Source of the DNA: Deltaproteobacteria bacterium
GTDB lineage: Bacteria; Desulfobacterota; Desulfobulbia; Desulfobulbales; Desulfurivibrionaceae
Assembly (NCBI GenBank): GCA_013349285.1
Contig: DUZU01000001.1
Coordinates: forward strand, 51,632-115,631
Length of the DNA: 64,000 nt
Reading direction: 5' to 3'
Part shown: piece by piece, positions 25,336 through 34,735 of the stretch
Layout of the letters: each line of letters starts with the position of its first letter
Numbering within the stretch: position 1 is the stretch's first letter
Program-made: the position numbers and the translations under genes
Notes under the pieces: generated by a model
Told to the model about the DNA's origin: nothing
What the model saw: the letters and a program-made list of their open reading frames with translations, nothing else
Database searches by the model: none

Positions 25336-25824
25336 CTATTGGCTTCTCTGGTAGGTACCGCTTTTGCCGCCGGTTTTTGTCAAAAGTCTGATGTTGTTGA
25401 TTATCATGCCTTTGTCCACTGCTTTACACATATCATAAATGGTCAATGCCGTAATCGAGACGGCGGTAAGTGCCTCCATCTCGACCCCGGTTTTGCCGGT
25501 AATGCCGACCGTCGCTTCAATATCAATGGTGTAAGTTGATTCGTTTAAGGTGAAATCAACCGTCACCTTGTTGATCGCCAGGGGGTGGGCCAGGGGGATG
25601 AGATCATCCACCTTTTTCGCCGCCATTATCCCTGCAATTCTGGCGATCCCCAGCACATCGCCTTTGGCCATATTGCCTTCTTTTACCAGCCGATATGCTT
25701 CGGCCGATAAGGTGATGCTGCCTGCGGCCACCGCCTCCCGCACGGTTTCGGTTTTGGCGCCGACGTCAACCATGTGGGCTTTGCCGTCAACGGTAAAGTG
25801 GCTGAGGGGGTTCTGTTTTTTCAT
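25336..25824 (-). CDS. moaC: Cyclic pyranopterin monophosphate synthase
   Basis: A 162-residue MoaC that forms cyclic pyranopterin monophosphate in molybdenum cofactor synthesis. The sequence [16 protein letters not shown] opens the protein; [18 protein letters not shown] and [26 protein letters not shown] are the catalytic blocks. Length is normal. No other moa gene lies next to it, so it is a stand-alone cofactor gene between dnaJ and the dksA-like gene. Confidence 0.96.
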   Translation of the reverse strand: MKKQNPLSHFTVDGKAHMVDVGAKTETVREAVAAGSITLSAEAYRLVKEGNMAKGDVLGIARIAGIMAAKKVDDLIPLAHPLAINKVTVDFTLNESTYTIDIEATVGITGKTGVEMEALTAVSITALTIYDMCKAVDKGMIINNIRLLTKTGGKSGTYQRSQ

Positions 25825-25863
25825 ATTTATGATCTTTTATATTCCCTTAACCTGCGGGAGTAA

Positions 25864-26994
25864 TCAAGCTTTTTCCTCGGCAAGCATGTTGAAAATTTTC
25901 TTAAAGAAGCCTTCGTCCAGAGAGGAGTCTTTTTTCTTTTTTTCAATTTCCTCAAATTCCTTGAGCAGCTCTTTCTGGCGCTTGTCGAGTTTTTTGGGAA
26001 TGATGATTTTGCTTCTGACGATCATGTCGCCCCTGCCGCCGCCCCGCAGGCTGGGAACGCCTTCGCCCTTGATGGTGAATATTTGTTCGGGCTGGGTGCC
26101 GGCCGGGATCTTCAGTTCGACGCTGCCGTGCACGGTGGGGACTTCGACGGTGGCGCCCAGGGCGGCCTGGGCTATGGTCAACGGGAAGTCGCAATGGATG
26201 TTGTTGCCGTCCCGCATGAAAAACTCATGGTCTTCGACATAAATGACAACATAGAGGTCGCCGGCCTCCCCCCCTTTGCGGCCGCCTTCACCTTCGCCGC
26301 GCAGTCGCATGCGGGCGCCGGTGTTGATGCCGGCCGGAATTTTGAGGGAGACCTTTTTGGTCTTGTTGACCAGGCCGACCCCGTCGCAGTCGTTGCAGGG
26401 GTCGGCGATGATCTCGCCGGCGCCGTTGCAGTTAGGGCAGGTGGTCTGGACTCGGAAGAAGCCCTGGGCGTGGATGACCTGGCCGTGGCCTTTGCAGGTG
26501 GCGCAGGTTTTTGGTTTGTGGCCGGGGCGTAAGCCCGAGCCGTCGCAGGTCCAGCAGGTATCACGTTTGGTGATTTCAACCTCTTTTTCCGCGCCGTGCA
26601 CCGCGTCCAAAAAGCTGATGCCGAGATCATAGCGGAGGTCGTTGCCGGGGATGGGGCCTTGGCGTCGCCTGCCACCCTGTCTGCTGTGGCCGCCCCCGAA
26701 CAGGTCGCCGAAGATATCCCCGAAGCTGGAGAAGATATCATTGCTGTTGCCCGGTCCGCTGTAGCCGCTGTCCCTGAGGCCGGCTACCCCGTACTGGTCG
26801 TAAATCTTTCTTTTCTCAAGGTCGCCTAGTACTTCGTATGCCTCTGCCGCCGCCTTGAAGCTTTCTTCCGCTTCTTTGTTACCCGGATTTTTGTCCGGGT
26901 GATAGAGCATGGCCAGTTTGCGGTAGGCTTTTTTGATTTCTGCGGCTGAAGCGTCAGCGGAGACCCCGAGAGTCTTGTAGTAATCGGTTTCCAT
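25864..26994 (-). CDS. dnaJ: Chaperone protein DnaJ
   Basis: A 376-residue type I DnaJ with a J-domain (HPD in YHPDKNPGN, residues 31-38), a Gly/Phe-rich segment, four CxxCxGxG zinc repeats ([32 protein letters not shown]) at about 145-205 and the C-terminal substrate domains. It stimulates DnaK ATPase. dnaK is not in the window. It follows rpoZ by 41 nt and may be co-transcribed with it. Confidence 0.97.
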   Translation of the reverse strand: METDYYKTLGVSADASAAEIKKAYRKLAMLYHPDKNPGNKEAEESFKAAAEAYEVLGDLEKRKIYDQYGVAGLRDSGYSGPGNSNDIFSSFGDIFGDLFGGGHSRQGGRRRQGPIPGNDLRYDLGISFLDAVHGAEKEVEITKRDTCWTCDGSGLRPGHKPKTCATCKGHGQVIHAQGFFRVQTTCPNCNGAGEIIADPCNDCDGVGLVNKTKKVSLKIPAGINTGARMRLRGEGEGGRKGGEAGDLYVVIYVEDHEFFMRDGNNIHCDFPLTIAQAALGATVEVPTVHGSVELKIPAGTQPEQIFTIKGEGVPSLRGGGRGDMIVRSKIIIPKKLDKRQKELLKEFEEIEKKKKDSSLDEGFFKKIFNMLAEEKA

Positions 26995-27035
26995 ATATTA
27001 GTTGGTTTTGTCGGTTGCTATATGTTCGCGGAGGG

Positions 27036-27305
27036 CTAGTCGTCTGTTTCGGTGCGTTCGATGGTTTCTTTCTTTTCGGCTACCACCGCTTTGTCTTTTT
27101 TCCGGTATTCAAGAATATTGTCGAAACTAACATCGCCCGAGGCTATTTCGCGCAGGGTTGCGACTATTTCCTTGTTTTTGCATTCAACAAGAAAGGGTTG
27201 GCCTTTGCGGTGTTGTTTTACCCGCTCAATGGCGAGATGAATAAGGGCAAATCGGTTTTCGTTGCCGGTTCGGCTCAAGCAATCTTCAACTGTAATACGT
27301 GCCAT
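27036..27305 (-). CDS. rpoZ: RNA polymerase omega subunit
   Basis: An 89-residue omega subunit that helps assemble RNA polymerase. The N-terminal MARITVEDCL and the middle NRFALIHLAIERVKQ are typical. The C-terminal tail is charged (KKDKAVVAEKKETIERTETDD). A strong ribosome binding site, AGGAGGAGTTAAACC, precedes the ATG. Confidence 0.95.
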   Translation of the reverse strand: MARITVEDCLSRTGNENRFALIHLAIERVKQHRKGQPFLVECKNKEIVATLREIASGDVSFDNILEYRKKDKAVVAEKKETIERTETDD

Positions 27306-27362
27306 GGTTTAACTCCTCCTGTGGGAGAGTATCTGGTGAATTTTGTAAATTTAAACCTTAAA

Positions 27363-27391
27363 CATATAATATATATAAAGCATTTGGTAAA
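27363..27391 (-). promoter_or_regulatory. Candidate sigma-70 promoter for rpoZ-dnaJ
   Basis: On the minus strand TTTACC is followed by 17 nt and TATATG, in an AT-rich tract about 60 nt before the rpoZ ATG. Confidence 0.4.
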
Positions 27392-27503
27392 GCGTTTTTC
27401 CGGTCCGATGTTGGGGATTTTGCGCGAGGCACGGTTTCGAAGGGATCGGTCCTGAGTTTACCGGGAAAGGCTGTCTAGGGTGGTTTGCGGTTTTATTGAG
27501 AGG

Positions 27504-27520
27504 TGGCACATAAAATGCAT
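27504..27520 (+). promoter_or_regulatory. Candidate sigma-54 promoter of the FlgO-type lipoprotein cluster
   Basis: The sequence TGGCACATAAAATGCAT has GG and GC separated by exactly 10 nt; only the -12 element is slightly off (ATGC rather than TTGC). The predicted start is about 200 nt before the first gene. Confidence 0.6.
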
Positions 27521-27737
27521 TAAATTATAGGCGAGGTGAATATTGATTAATAAACAAGGAAAAGTCGAGCTGGTTAAAGCAGAAATTTCCCTTTGTTAGC
27601 GCCGGGATTAAGGCTTTGTTGGTGGTGGGGGAAATTTTTGCCCGCTTACTTTATCTGGTTTGACTGTAGTTTTTTTGACGGTGGTCAGTCGTATTAATGT
27701 CAGGCGGGCGGATCGGGTCCGGTTTCAGGAGGAGACC

Positions 27738-27983
27738 ATGCAGAAGATCATGATTGTTTCGTTACTACTAGCTTTTGGGGTCGGTTGTACCGGCGGCGTT
27801 TATAGCGATCTGGCGGAAGTGGAGTTAAGGGCGGCATCGCCGATTTTGGGTCTTGGTGCCAAGGTGCCGGTGGTCTATCCGGCCGCCCCTTTCGGCGAAG
27901 CAAATGACCCGCTGGCTCAGGCTTTTGGCCCCGAGTGGGCGAGTATAGAGCAAGGTTATCCCGCCTATAATTTTAATCCGTAA
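27738..27983 (+). CDS. Small putative lipoprotein
   Basis: An 81-residue protein that starts MQKIMIVSLLLAFGVGCTGG: a short hydrophobic signal with a lipobox-like GVGC, so lipidation at Cys17 is likely. The mature part is about 65 residues with the segment VPVVYPAAPFGEANDPLAQAFG. AGGAGGAGACC gives an excellent ribosome binding site. A longer frame from 27660 has no start signal. It is the first of four genes for exported proteins. I do not recognise the family. Confidence 0.75.
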   Translation: MQKIMIVSLLLAFGVGCTGGVYSDLAEVELRAASPILGLGAKVPVVYPAAPFGEANDPLAQAFGPEWASIEQGYPAYNFNP

Positions 27984-28002
27984 TAACTGGGAGGCTCTTC
28001 CT

Positions 28003-28821
28003 GTGAAGAAAATTACCATAATGATGATGTTGCTGGCGGCAGGGTTAACGGCCCATCCTTTGATGGGAGCCGATGACGACTTTCTCTTTTCGGAGGATAA
28101 AGCTAAGGAAGTGGGGGCGACTCAAGGGAAAATGGCGCCTGTGTACCGGCCTTATTTTTATAACTATCCCCATGCGATTCCGTCTGACTATGCCTTTCGG
28201 ACCGGGCGGGTTTTTTCTGTAAACAACATGAGGCAGTCGATGTTGCCGAGCATGGCTTTGGTTAAATCCGGCGCCACCCCGGCCGGGGCTGAGCTCGGGC
28301 AGGGGAAGCAACTTAATGAGCAGGTCGGCGGCCTGTGTAAAAAGCTGTTGACCAATGCCCGGGAAGGGGTGGCTGATGAATATGCGGTCATGGTCAGCAC
28401 CTTTGTTAATCTCAATAATCTTTACGCCACTTCATCGTTGGGCAGGTATTTGGCCGAGCAGATGATCGGTGAGTTGCAGCTGGCCGGAGTCGAGGTGGTC
28501 GAGGTGCGTAAGTCGCCCGGTATTTTGGTGAGCCGGAACCACGGGGAGTATGGGCTTTCCCGGGATATGGATGAGCTGGCCTTTGTCCAGCCGGTCCAGG
28601 CAATGGTGGTGGGCACCTATTCGGTGACCGACGGCGAGATTTTCGTCAACGCTCGTCTGTTGCGCAATGAGGATAACGTGGTTATTTCCTCGGCCGCCAT
28701 GGTGTTGCCGGTGGATAATCTTACCGCCCGGCTTCTGGCCGATGAGGCGATGCCTCTGGCCGTAAGTCGCGCTCAGGTCGGCTTGAGTAATTTTGATCAA
28801 AAAACGCGTAATCCGAGATAG
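28003..28821 (+). CDS. FlgO-domain secreted protein
   Basis: A 272-residue protein with an N-terminal signal peptide (MKKITIMMMLLAAGLTAHPLMG) and no lipobox Cys. Residues 115-240 match the FlgO-type domain pattern: YAVMVSTFVNLNNLYATSSLGRYLAEQMIGEL, then VVEVRKSPGILVS and MVVGTYSVTDGEIFVNARLL. In Vibrio, FlgO and FlgP are outer-membrane proteins around the flagellar base. It shares the same fold pattern as the next gene. The gap to the previous gene is 19 nt. Confidence 0.75.
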   Translation: MKKITIMMMLLAAGLTAHPLMGADDDFLFSEDKAKEVGATQGKMAPVYRPYFYNYPHAIPSDYAFRTGRVFSVNNMRQSMLPSMALVKSGATPAGAELGQGKQLNEQVGGLCKKLLTNAREGVADEYAVMVSTFVNLNNLYATSSLGRYLAEQMIGELQLAGVEVVEVRKSPGILVSRNHGEYGLSRDMDELAFVQPVQAMVVGTYSVTDGEIFVNARLLRNEDNVVISSAAMVLPVDNLTARLLADEAMPLAVSRAQVGLSNFDQKTRNPR

Positions 28822-28831
28822 GGTGATGTTG

Positions 28832-29455
28832 ATGGCTATATTAGATGGATTTATGACGCAAAGCGGAAAGGTTGGGCGGTTGATCGGCTGCGCCTTTTTG
28901 TCGGCGATGCTGTTGCTGCCGCTGGCCTGTGCCCCCAAGGTCAATACCGGGGGGACCGCCTCGGTGCTCACCCCTGATTTCTTCGGGGTGGGCGAGGAGT
29001 TGGCCTTGCAGCTTGCCGGCAGCCGGCGCTATGCCGAAACCGGGCAGCGTTTGATTCTGACCACGGTGGTCGATATCGATGATCTTTATGTCACCAGCCG
29101 CTTCGGGCGCACCCTGACCGAATCCCTGGCAACCAGCCTTTTTCGGCACGGTTTCGGGGTGGTTGAGATCAGGAAATCATCGGAGATTTTAATGAAGGCC
29201 AACAGCGGCGAGTTGATGCTGACCAGGGACGCGGCCTTGTTGGCCAGGCAACAGGAGGCCGGGGCGATCTTGACCGGGACCTATTCCTTGACGCCGGGGT
29301 CGGTGATAATCAACCTCAGGCTGCTCGATGCCGCATCCCAGGAGGTTTTGTCGGTGGCCGGTCTTGAATTGCAGCGGAGTCGCACCATAAATCATTTGTT
29401 GGCGGCCGGCGGCACCGGAGTCGGGGACGCCATGTTGTCGGCCTATGAGCGATAG
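28832..29455 (+). CDS. FlgO-family lipoprotein
   Basis: About 207 residues. The signal region ends in MLLLPLACAPK, a good lipobox. The mature part carries the FlgO-domain pattern ILTTVVDIDDLYVTSRFGRT, VVEIRKSSEILM and AILTGTYSLTPGSVIINLRLL, closely parallel to the previous gene, so the two look like a tandem duplication. The start is uncertain: ATG 28832 has AGGG 8 nt upstream, and ATG 28853 would leave a shorter signal peptide; a longer frame to 28793 overlaps the previous gene. Confidence 0.75.
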   Translation: MAILDGFMTQSGKVGRLIGCAFLSAMLLLPLACAPKVNTGGTASVLTPDFFGVGEELALQLAGSRRYAETGQRLILTTVVDIDDLYVTSRFGRTLTESLATSLFRHGFGVVEIRKSSEILMKANSGELMLTRDAALLARQQEAGAILTGTYSLTPGSVIINLRLLDAASQEVLSVAGLELQRSRTINHLLAAGGTGVGDAMLSAYER

Positions 29456-29464
29456 GGGGTGGAT

Positions 29465-30097
29465 ATGGCTAAATTGTTTATTGTCGTGCTGTTGAGTTTA
29501 TCGGTGGTCGGTTGCGCCGCCACGCAACCCAATTGGGCCAACCGCTCGGCCAAGGTTAACAAGAACTCGCCGGTGGTCTATATTTATCCGTTGAACAATG
29601 GTTATCAGGAGGCCAGTGTTGCGGTGCTCCCTTTTCAGGTTCCGGCGCAAATGAGCCTGGAGCAGGGCCGGGGGGTCGCCACGTTGTTCAAGGATGTATT
29701 GTTGGGCCGCCAGGCCTTTTCCCGGGTTTTGTGTCTTGATGAATCTTATGGGTCAATGGAGCGGGCTATTGCCATCGGCAAGCGGGCCGGGGTCGATCTG
29801 GTGCTGGTCGGCAAGGTGAATTATGCCATGGAGGGCGGCCAGTTCGGGGGCAGCCGGGTGGAAGTGGCCAGTCGTTTGGTTAATGTTAATACCGGCAATA
29901 CGGTCTGGTATATCGAGCAGGCCTTGGATCAGCCCATGAATTATCCTAAGAGCAGCACCCTGAGCCGGTTTGTTGCCGCCTTTAATCCTCCCGCCATCGG
30001 CTCACCGGCCGGCGGTCCCGTGGTGCCCAATATGTTGGCCCAGGTCGCCTTTGATATGGTGGACGTGATGGCCGGCGCCCGTTTTGTCAGCAGGTAA
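29465..30097 (+). CDS. Putative lipoprotein of the FlgO-type cluster
   Basis: A 210-residue protein with an N-terminal lipoprotein signal MAKLFIVVLLSLSVVGCAAT. The mature part has a CsgG-like or FlgO/P-like mixed alpha/beta pattern (SVAVLPFQVPAQMSLEQG, then VDLVLVGKVNYAMEGG and ASRLVNVNTGNTVWYIEQ). GGGGGTGGAT precedes the ATG at 29465. It follows the FlgO-family gene closely (9 nt from stop to ATG), which suggests one operon. It may be an envelope partner of the two FlgO-like proteins, but the family call is tentative. Confidence 0.65.
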   Translation: MAKLFIVVLLSLSVVGCAATQPNWANRSAKVNKNSPVVYIYPLNNGYQEASVAVLPFQVPAQMSLEQGRGVATLFKDVLLGRQAFSRVLCLDESYGSMERAIAIGKRAGVDLVLVGKVNYAMEGGQFGGSRVEVASRLVNVNTGNTVWYIEQALDQPMNYPKSSTLSRFVAAFNPPAIGSPAGGPVVPNMLAQVAFDMVDVMAGARFVSR

Positions 30098-30106
30098 TAT
30101 CGGTGA

Positions 30107-30904
30107 TTAAGGTTGGTTGATCAAGGGGGTGATGGGCTGGCTTGAAAGTTCATTGCGGGCCGCTTCCAAAATCTGGAGCCCGAGTTTCAGATGTTGGTCG
30201 GTGTAGGTGTGGAAGATCTCTTCGGCGCTGTCCTTGCTTTTGATGCCGCCCTTTTGCAGCGGCAGATCGGAAACCAGCATCAGGGCGCCGGTTGGCACAT
30301 TGAGGGCATAGCCCACCGCAAAGATGGTGGCGATTTCCATGTCGATGGCCATGATCCGGTGTTTCTGGATATAGTCGATGAACTCATTATCAAATTCCCA
30401 CATCCGGTAATCGGTGGTCATCAGGATTCCTGATTTGGGGATGATGTTGAGTTTCGAGTTGATTACCTGTTCGCAGATCCGGTTGATGTGGATCGAGGGC
30501 AGGGCCGGAACATCGTGGGGGATGTAGTGGCGGCTGGTTCCTTCGTCGCGGATGCTGGCGGTGGGGATGATGATGTCGCCGATTTCAAGTTCGTCATCAA
30601 TGCCGCCGCACATGCCGAGCATCAGCACGCAGTTGATTTCATCCAGATAGGAGAGGCAATGCATGGCGATACCGGCGGTGGGTGAACCGACGCCGTGGTT
30701 GATGATGCTGACGTCCCGTTTCCGGTCATGGACTACGCTCCAGTAGCCTCTGGTTATCTCGTTGCCGGTGATCCTGGCAAAATCCTCGATATAGCGGTCG
30801 AAGTTGCAAAGCAGGATGTGGCTGCCGAAATCCTTGACGCTGGAGCCGGTGTAGCGCTCCAGCGTATGGCGGGCATAGCTGTCTGGGCGTAGTTGCGATG
30901 GCAT
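30107..30904 (-). CDS. amn: AMP nucleosidase, short form
   Basis: A 265-residue protein of the nucleoside phosphorylase superfamily that resembles the catalytic C-terminal part of AMP nucleosidase: RYTGSSVKDFGSHILLCNFDRYIEDF, the ligand-binding GVGSPTAGIAMHCL and the AIDMEIATIFAVGYA active-site block. E. coli Amn is about 480 residues; this short form lacks the regulatory N-terminal domain, as in some other bacteria. It lies directly downstream of purA, so AMP synthesis and AMP cleavage genes are paired. It could instead act on another nucleoside. Confidence 0.78.
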   Translation of the reverse strand: MPSQLRPDSYARHTLERYTGSSVKDFGSHILLCNFDRYIEDFARITGNEITRGYWSVVHDRKRDVSIINHGVGSPTAGIAMHCLSYLDEINCVLMLGMCGGIDDELEIGDIIIPTASIRDEGTSRHYIPHDVPALPSIHINRICEQVINSKLNIIPKSGILMTTDYRMWEFDNEFIDYIQKHRIMAIDMEIATIFAVGYALNVPTGALMLVSDLPLQKGGIKSKDSAEEIFHTYTDQHLKLGLQILEAARNELSSQPITPLINQP

Positions 30905-30923
30905 CTTGATCTACCCGGTGGTT

Positions 30924-32234
<1,311 letters not shown>

Positions 32235-32283
32235 TTAATCATAAAAATCAAATGATGTAATATTCAGTTTGGTTATCGAAAAA

Positions 32284-32305
32284 AAACTCCGGATTAAGGG
32301 AGTTT
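32284..32305. terminator. Hairpin with T-runs on both strands in the purA leader
   Basis: AAACTCC (32284-32290) pairs with GGAGTTT (32299-32305) around an 8-nt loop. Read on the minus strand it is followed by eight T, about 60 nt before purA; read on the plus strand a T-run also follows. No gene is transcribed into it from the right, so on the minus strand it may be an attenuator; a bidirectional terminator is the alternative. Confidence 0.55.
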
Positions 32306-32453
32306 CGATTTTTTTGTCATAACTATTCGGCGCACCACCAGCCAACATAGTCAAAGGTTTGTAAAAAGTCAATCAGCCAAACAACTCGGGGTTGGTTGTC
32401 GATAACAGGGGGGAGCCATGATTTGGGCAAAGATAGAGGGCTGTTGAGCTTTC

Positions 32454-32482
32454 TTGACAGGGGGGGGTAAATACCGTAAATA
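32454..32482 (+). promoter_or_regulatory. Sigma-70 promoter of tatB-tatC
   Basis: TTGACA (32454-32459), then 17 nt, then TAAATA (32477-32482), about 100 nt before the tatB ATG. The spacer contains a run of G. Confidence 0.65.
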
Positions 32483-32585
32483 ACAAGATTGGCAATATTG
32501 ATTAATTATAGATGGCCCGGTGGGCAGTTAGAGAAAAAAATATAGACGGCCGGTTGCTTGCGGCCGCAAATATATAGGCAAATCA

Positions 32586-33035
32586 ATGTTTGGTATCGGT
32601 CTTCCTGAACTTATTCTGATTCTTGGCATCGCTCTTATTGTGGTGGGCCCGGAAAAGCTTCCCGAGATGGCGAAATCCATTGCCAAGGGGATGGTCGAGC
32701 TCAAGAAAACGGCGAACTCCTTGAAGGCGAATTTCGAAGAGGGGCTGGAGGGCGAAGAGCCCTGGCAAAAGAAACCCGGGGATCATGACGGCGGCTTTGC
32801 CTTTAAAGAGGGCATTCATGACAACCTTGAAGAGGATCAGGCGGCCTGGAAGCGGAATATGGCGGAACGCTATGCCGGCAAACCTGTTGCCGACGGCGAG
32901 CAGCCGGTTATTGATGCCGACACTTTTATTCCCGAGACTCCTGCGCCTGCCGCCGACGCCGGCCCGGCGCAACCGGCTGAGCAGGCCGCCGAGGTGCCGC
33001 CCAAAGACGTCAAGGACGAGACCGCTCAGTCATGA
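32586..33035 (+). CDS. tatB: Sec-independent translocase subunit TatB/TatA-family protein
   Basis: A 149-residue protein with a short N-terminal membrane helix and the motif MFGIGLPELILILGIALIVV GPEKLPE (helix then GP.KLPE), which is the TatA/B hallmark; the Glu at position 8 and the length favour TatB. Residues 20-60 form an amphipathic helix (SIAKGMVELKKTANSLKANF) and the rest is a charged, proline-rich tail. It overlaps tatC by 4 nt. Folded proteins with twin-arginine signals are exported by this complex. Confidence 0.88.
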   Translation: MFGIGLPELILILGIALIVVGPEKLPEMAKSIAKGMVELKKTANSLKANFEEGLEGEEPWQKKPGDHDGGFAFKEGIHDNLEEDQAAWKRNMAERYAGKPVADGEQPVIDADTFIPETPAPAADAGPAQPAEQAAEVPPKDVKDETAQS

Positions 33036-33769
33036 GCAATGAATTGACCGGCTATTTCGCCAATCACCTACAGGAGCTGCGTAAGCGGGTTCTGATCTCT
33101 TTTATCGCTATTTTTGTGGCCACCGCCACCGCCTATTATTTTTCCGAGCAGATCGTCGGCCACTTTGTCGCCCCCTTGGTTGCCGCCCATCCCGACCTGG
33201 CCAACCTGGTTTATACCAATCTCACCGAAGCCTTTGTCGCCTATCTCAAGGTCTCGCTGCTGGTCGGCCTGGTGGTGAGTTTTCCGGTTTGCGGCTATCA
33301 GTTTTGGAAATTTGTGGCGCCGGGGCTTCATCAAAACGAAAAACAGGTGACCCGTCACCTGGTCTTCTGGGGCACCTTACTCTTTGCCTGTGGCGTGGCC
33401 TTTGCCTATTTCGTGGTCCTGCCGAAGATGCTCTCCTTTCTGCTGAGCTTTGTCAGCGAGCGGCTCGAGCCCTTACCCAAGCTCGATGCCTATCTCACCT
33501 TTGTCTCCCGCACGGTTCTGACCTTCGGCCTCTCCTTTGAGATCCCTTTTCTGATGGTGATGGCCACCAAGGTAGGCGTGGTGCGCAAGGGCTATTTCGC
33601 CCGGCAGCGCAAGTACTTTTATATCGCCATTGTCGTGCTGTCTTTTCTGTTGGCCGTGGGCGATCTGCTGTCGACCGTCATGTTGGCCGTGCCCCTGTTC
33701 GGGCTCTATGAGATCGGGATTCTGATCAGCCGGCCTTTTAAGGGCAAGGTGGAGCCGGAAGGGAATTAG
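33032..33769 (+). CDS. tatC: Sec-independent protein translocase subunit TatC
   Basis: A 245-residue TatC with six predicted membrane segments; it recognises the twin-arginine signal. The N-terminal LTGYFANHLQELRKRVLIS and the loop FPVCGYQFWKFVAPGLHQNE are typical. The ATG overlaps the tatB stop by 4 nt. A second tatC, broken by a frameshift, lies at 63406. Confidence 0.95.
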   Translation: MSNELTGYFANHLQELRKRVLISFIAIFVATATAYYFSEQIVGHFVAPLVAAHPDLANLVYTNLTEAFVAYLKVSLLVGLVVSFPVCGYQFWKFVAPGLHQNEKQVTRHLVFWGTLLFACGVAFAYFVVLPKMLSFLLSFVSERLEPLPKLDAYLTFVSRTVLTFGLSFEIPFLMVMATKVGVVRKGYFARQRKYFYIAIVVLSFLLAVGDLLSTVMLAVPLFGLYEIGILISRPFKGKVEPEGN

Positions 33770-33855
33770 GCCCGGGGTAGGTGGGGGCTGTTGCTAGGTT
33801 TAAGGGCGGGCGGTTGCCATAATTTTTTATGCGACCCTAATAAAACGATTTTATT

Positions 33856-34173
33856 TCACCTTGTCGGGGAGGTTTTGCGGTAAAAAACTTTCCCAACTCT
33901 TTTTATGTGGTCAAGCAGGTCCTGGTTTTCGATTTGATTATAGATGGAAAGGTCGAAAGAGTAGGGTAGCAGCAGGTCATCGAGCTCTCGGCTGATCTTG
34001 TTGATGGTTTGGAGGTTAAGTTCCGATCCTTTGAGGGTCAGGTCGATATCCGACCCGGCACGATGGCTTTCCTTGGCGCGGGAGCCGTAGATAACGGCCT
34101 CGTCGACCCCAGAGTGGGCCGCAAGTACCAGGTTTATTCTTTTGATTATCTCTTCCTGTAAACCGAACGCCAT
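33856..34173 (-). CDS. MNT-type minimal nucleotidyltransferase (antitoxin)
   Basis: A 105-residue nucleotidyltransferase. The motif IYGSRAKESHRAGSDIDLTL carries Gly-Ser and two Asp of the catalytic centre. In HEPN/MNT toxin-antitoxin modules this protein neutralises the HEPN RNase, in several cases by AMPylation of it. It is 3 nt downstream of the HEPN gene. It lies between the convergent tatC and hisHF, as an accessory module. Confidence 0.87.
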   Translation of the reverse strand: MAFGLQEEIIKRINLVLAAHSGVDEAVIYGSRAKESHRAGSDIDLTLKGSELNLQTINKISRELDDLLLPYSFDLSIYNQIENQDLLDHIKRVGKVFYRKTSPTR

Positions 34174-34176
34174 ATT

Positions 34177-34605
34177 TTACACTTCACCTCTGGAATCGTT
34201 GCGTAGGTGGTTGAATTTGTCGCGTAATTTGAGAAAAAGAGGGTGGTAGCCGGTTAAAATTGCCCGGCATATCTCGGTGGCGGTTTCTTTGTTGTAGGTG
34301 TGTGATGTCTTGTTGCGGCTGCTAAGCATGTCCATCCAGCCTTCGCCGTTTTCGATTAGACCTAAGGTGAAGGCTTTCCGAATTGTGTCACGTGAACCGT
34401 AAATCTCTGTTTCGCCCTGGTATTCAAGGAAATCCTTGATGGTATTCCAGGCCAGCTCATAGGTGTATTCGAAGGACTTAACCAACCCCTGCTCTTCCAA
34501 CTCCGACAACTCGCCTTTGTCGACGAATTTCTGTAACTGTGCCAAGGCCTTTTCATAGTTGGCAAAACGTTGCAGCCACCGAATGTCTTTGGTTTCGTTT
34601 GGCAT
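34177..34605 (-). CDS. HEPN-domain toxin, HI0074 family
   Basis: A 142-residue HEPN protein of the HI0074 type. The N-terminal IRWLQRFANYEKALAQLQKF and the conserved RNKTSHTYN (an Rx4H RNase-type motif) near residue 105 are visible. HEPN proteins of this kind are RNases or regulators paired with an MNT protein. It is the first gene of the two-gene unit. It could also act as a substrate-binding partner rather than a toxin. Confidence 0.86.
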   Translation of the reverse strand: MPNETKDIRWLQRFANYEKALAQLQKFVDKGELSELEEQGLVKSFEYTYELAWNTIKDFLEYQGETEIYGSRDTIRKAFTLGLIENGEGWMDMLSSRNKTSHTYNKETATEICRAILTGYHPLFLKLRDKFNHLRNDSRGEV

Positions 34606-34735
34606 CAGTTTTCTTTCACCTCGTTTACGGTGCTGGTTCGGTTGAGTGACGGTGCTGGGTATGGCCTAAGGTTTCCCTTCTCTTTTGTTATGCCCTCAAT
34701 CGATTTTATTTGGCAAGGGGCAGTTCATTTTTATG

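Larger units (their letters stand above)
27306..27737. other. Divergent control region between rpoZ and the FlgO-type lipoprotein cluster
   Basis: About 430 nt without a supported gene. It holds the rpoZ promoter candidate (27363-27391) and a sigma-54-like promoter toward the lipoprotein genes (27504-27520). The plus-strand leader after that promoter would be about 200 nt long. I saw no tRNA or clear small RNA. Confidence 0.6.
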
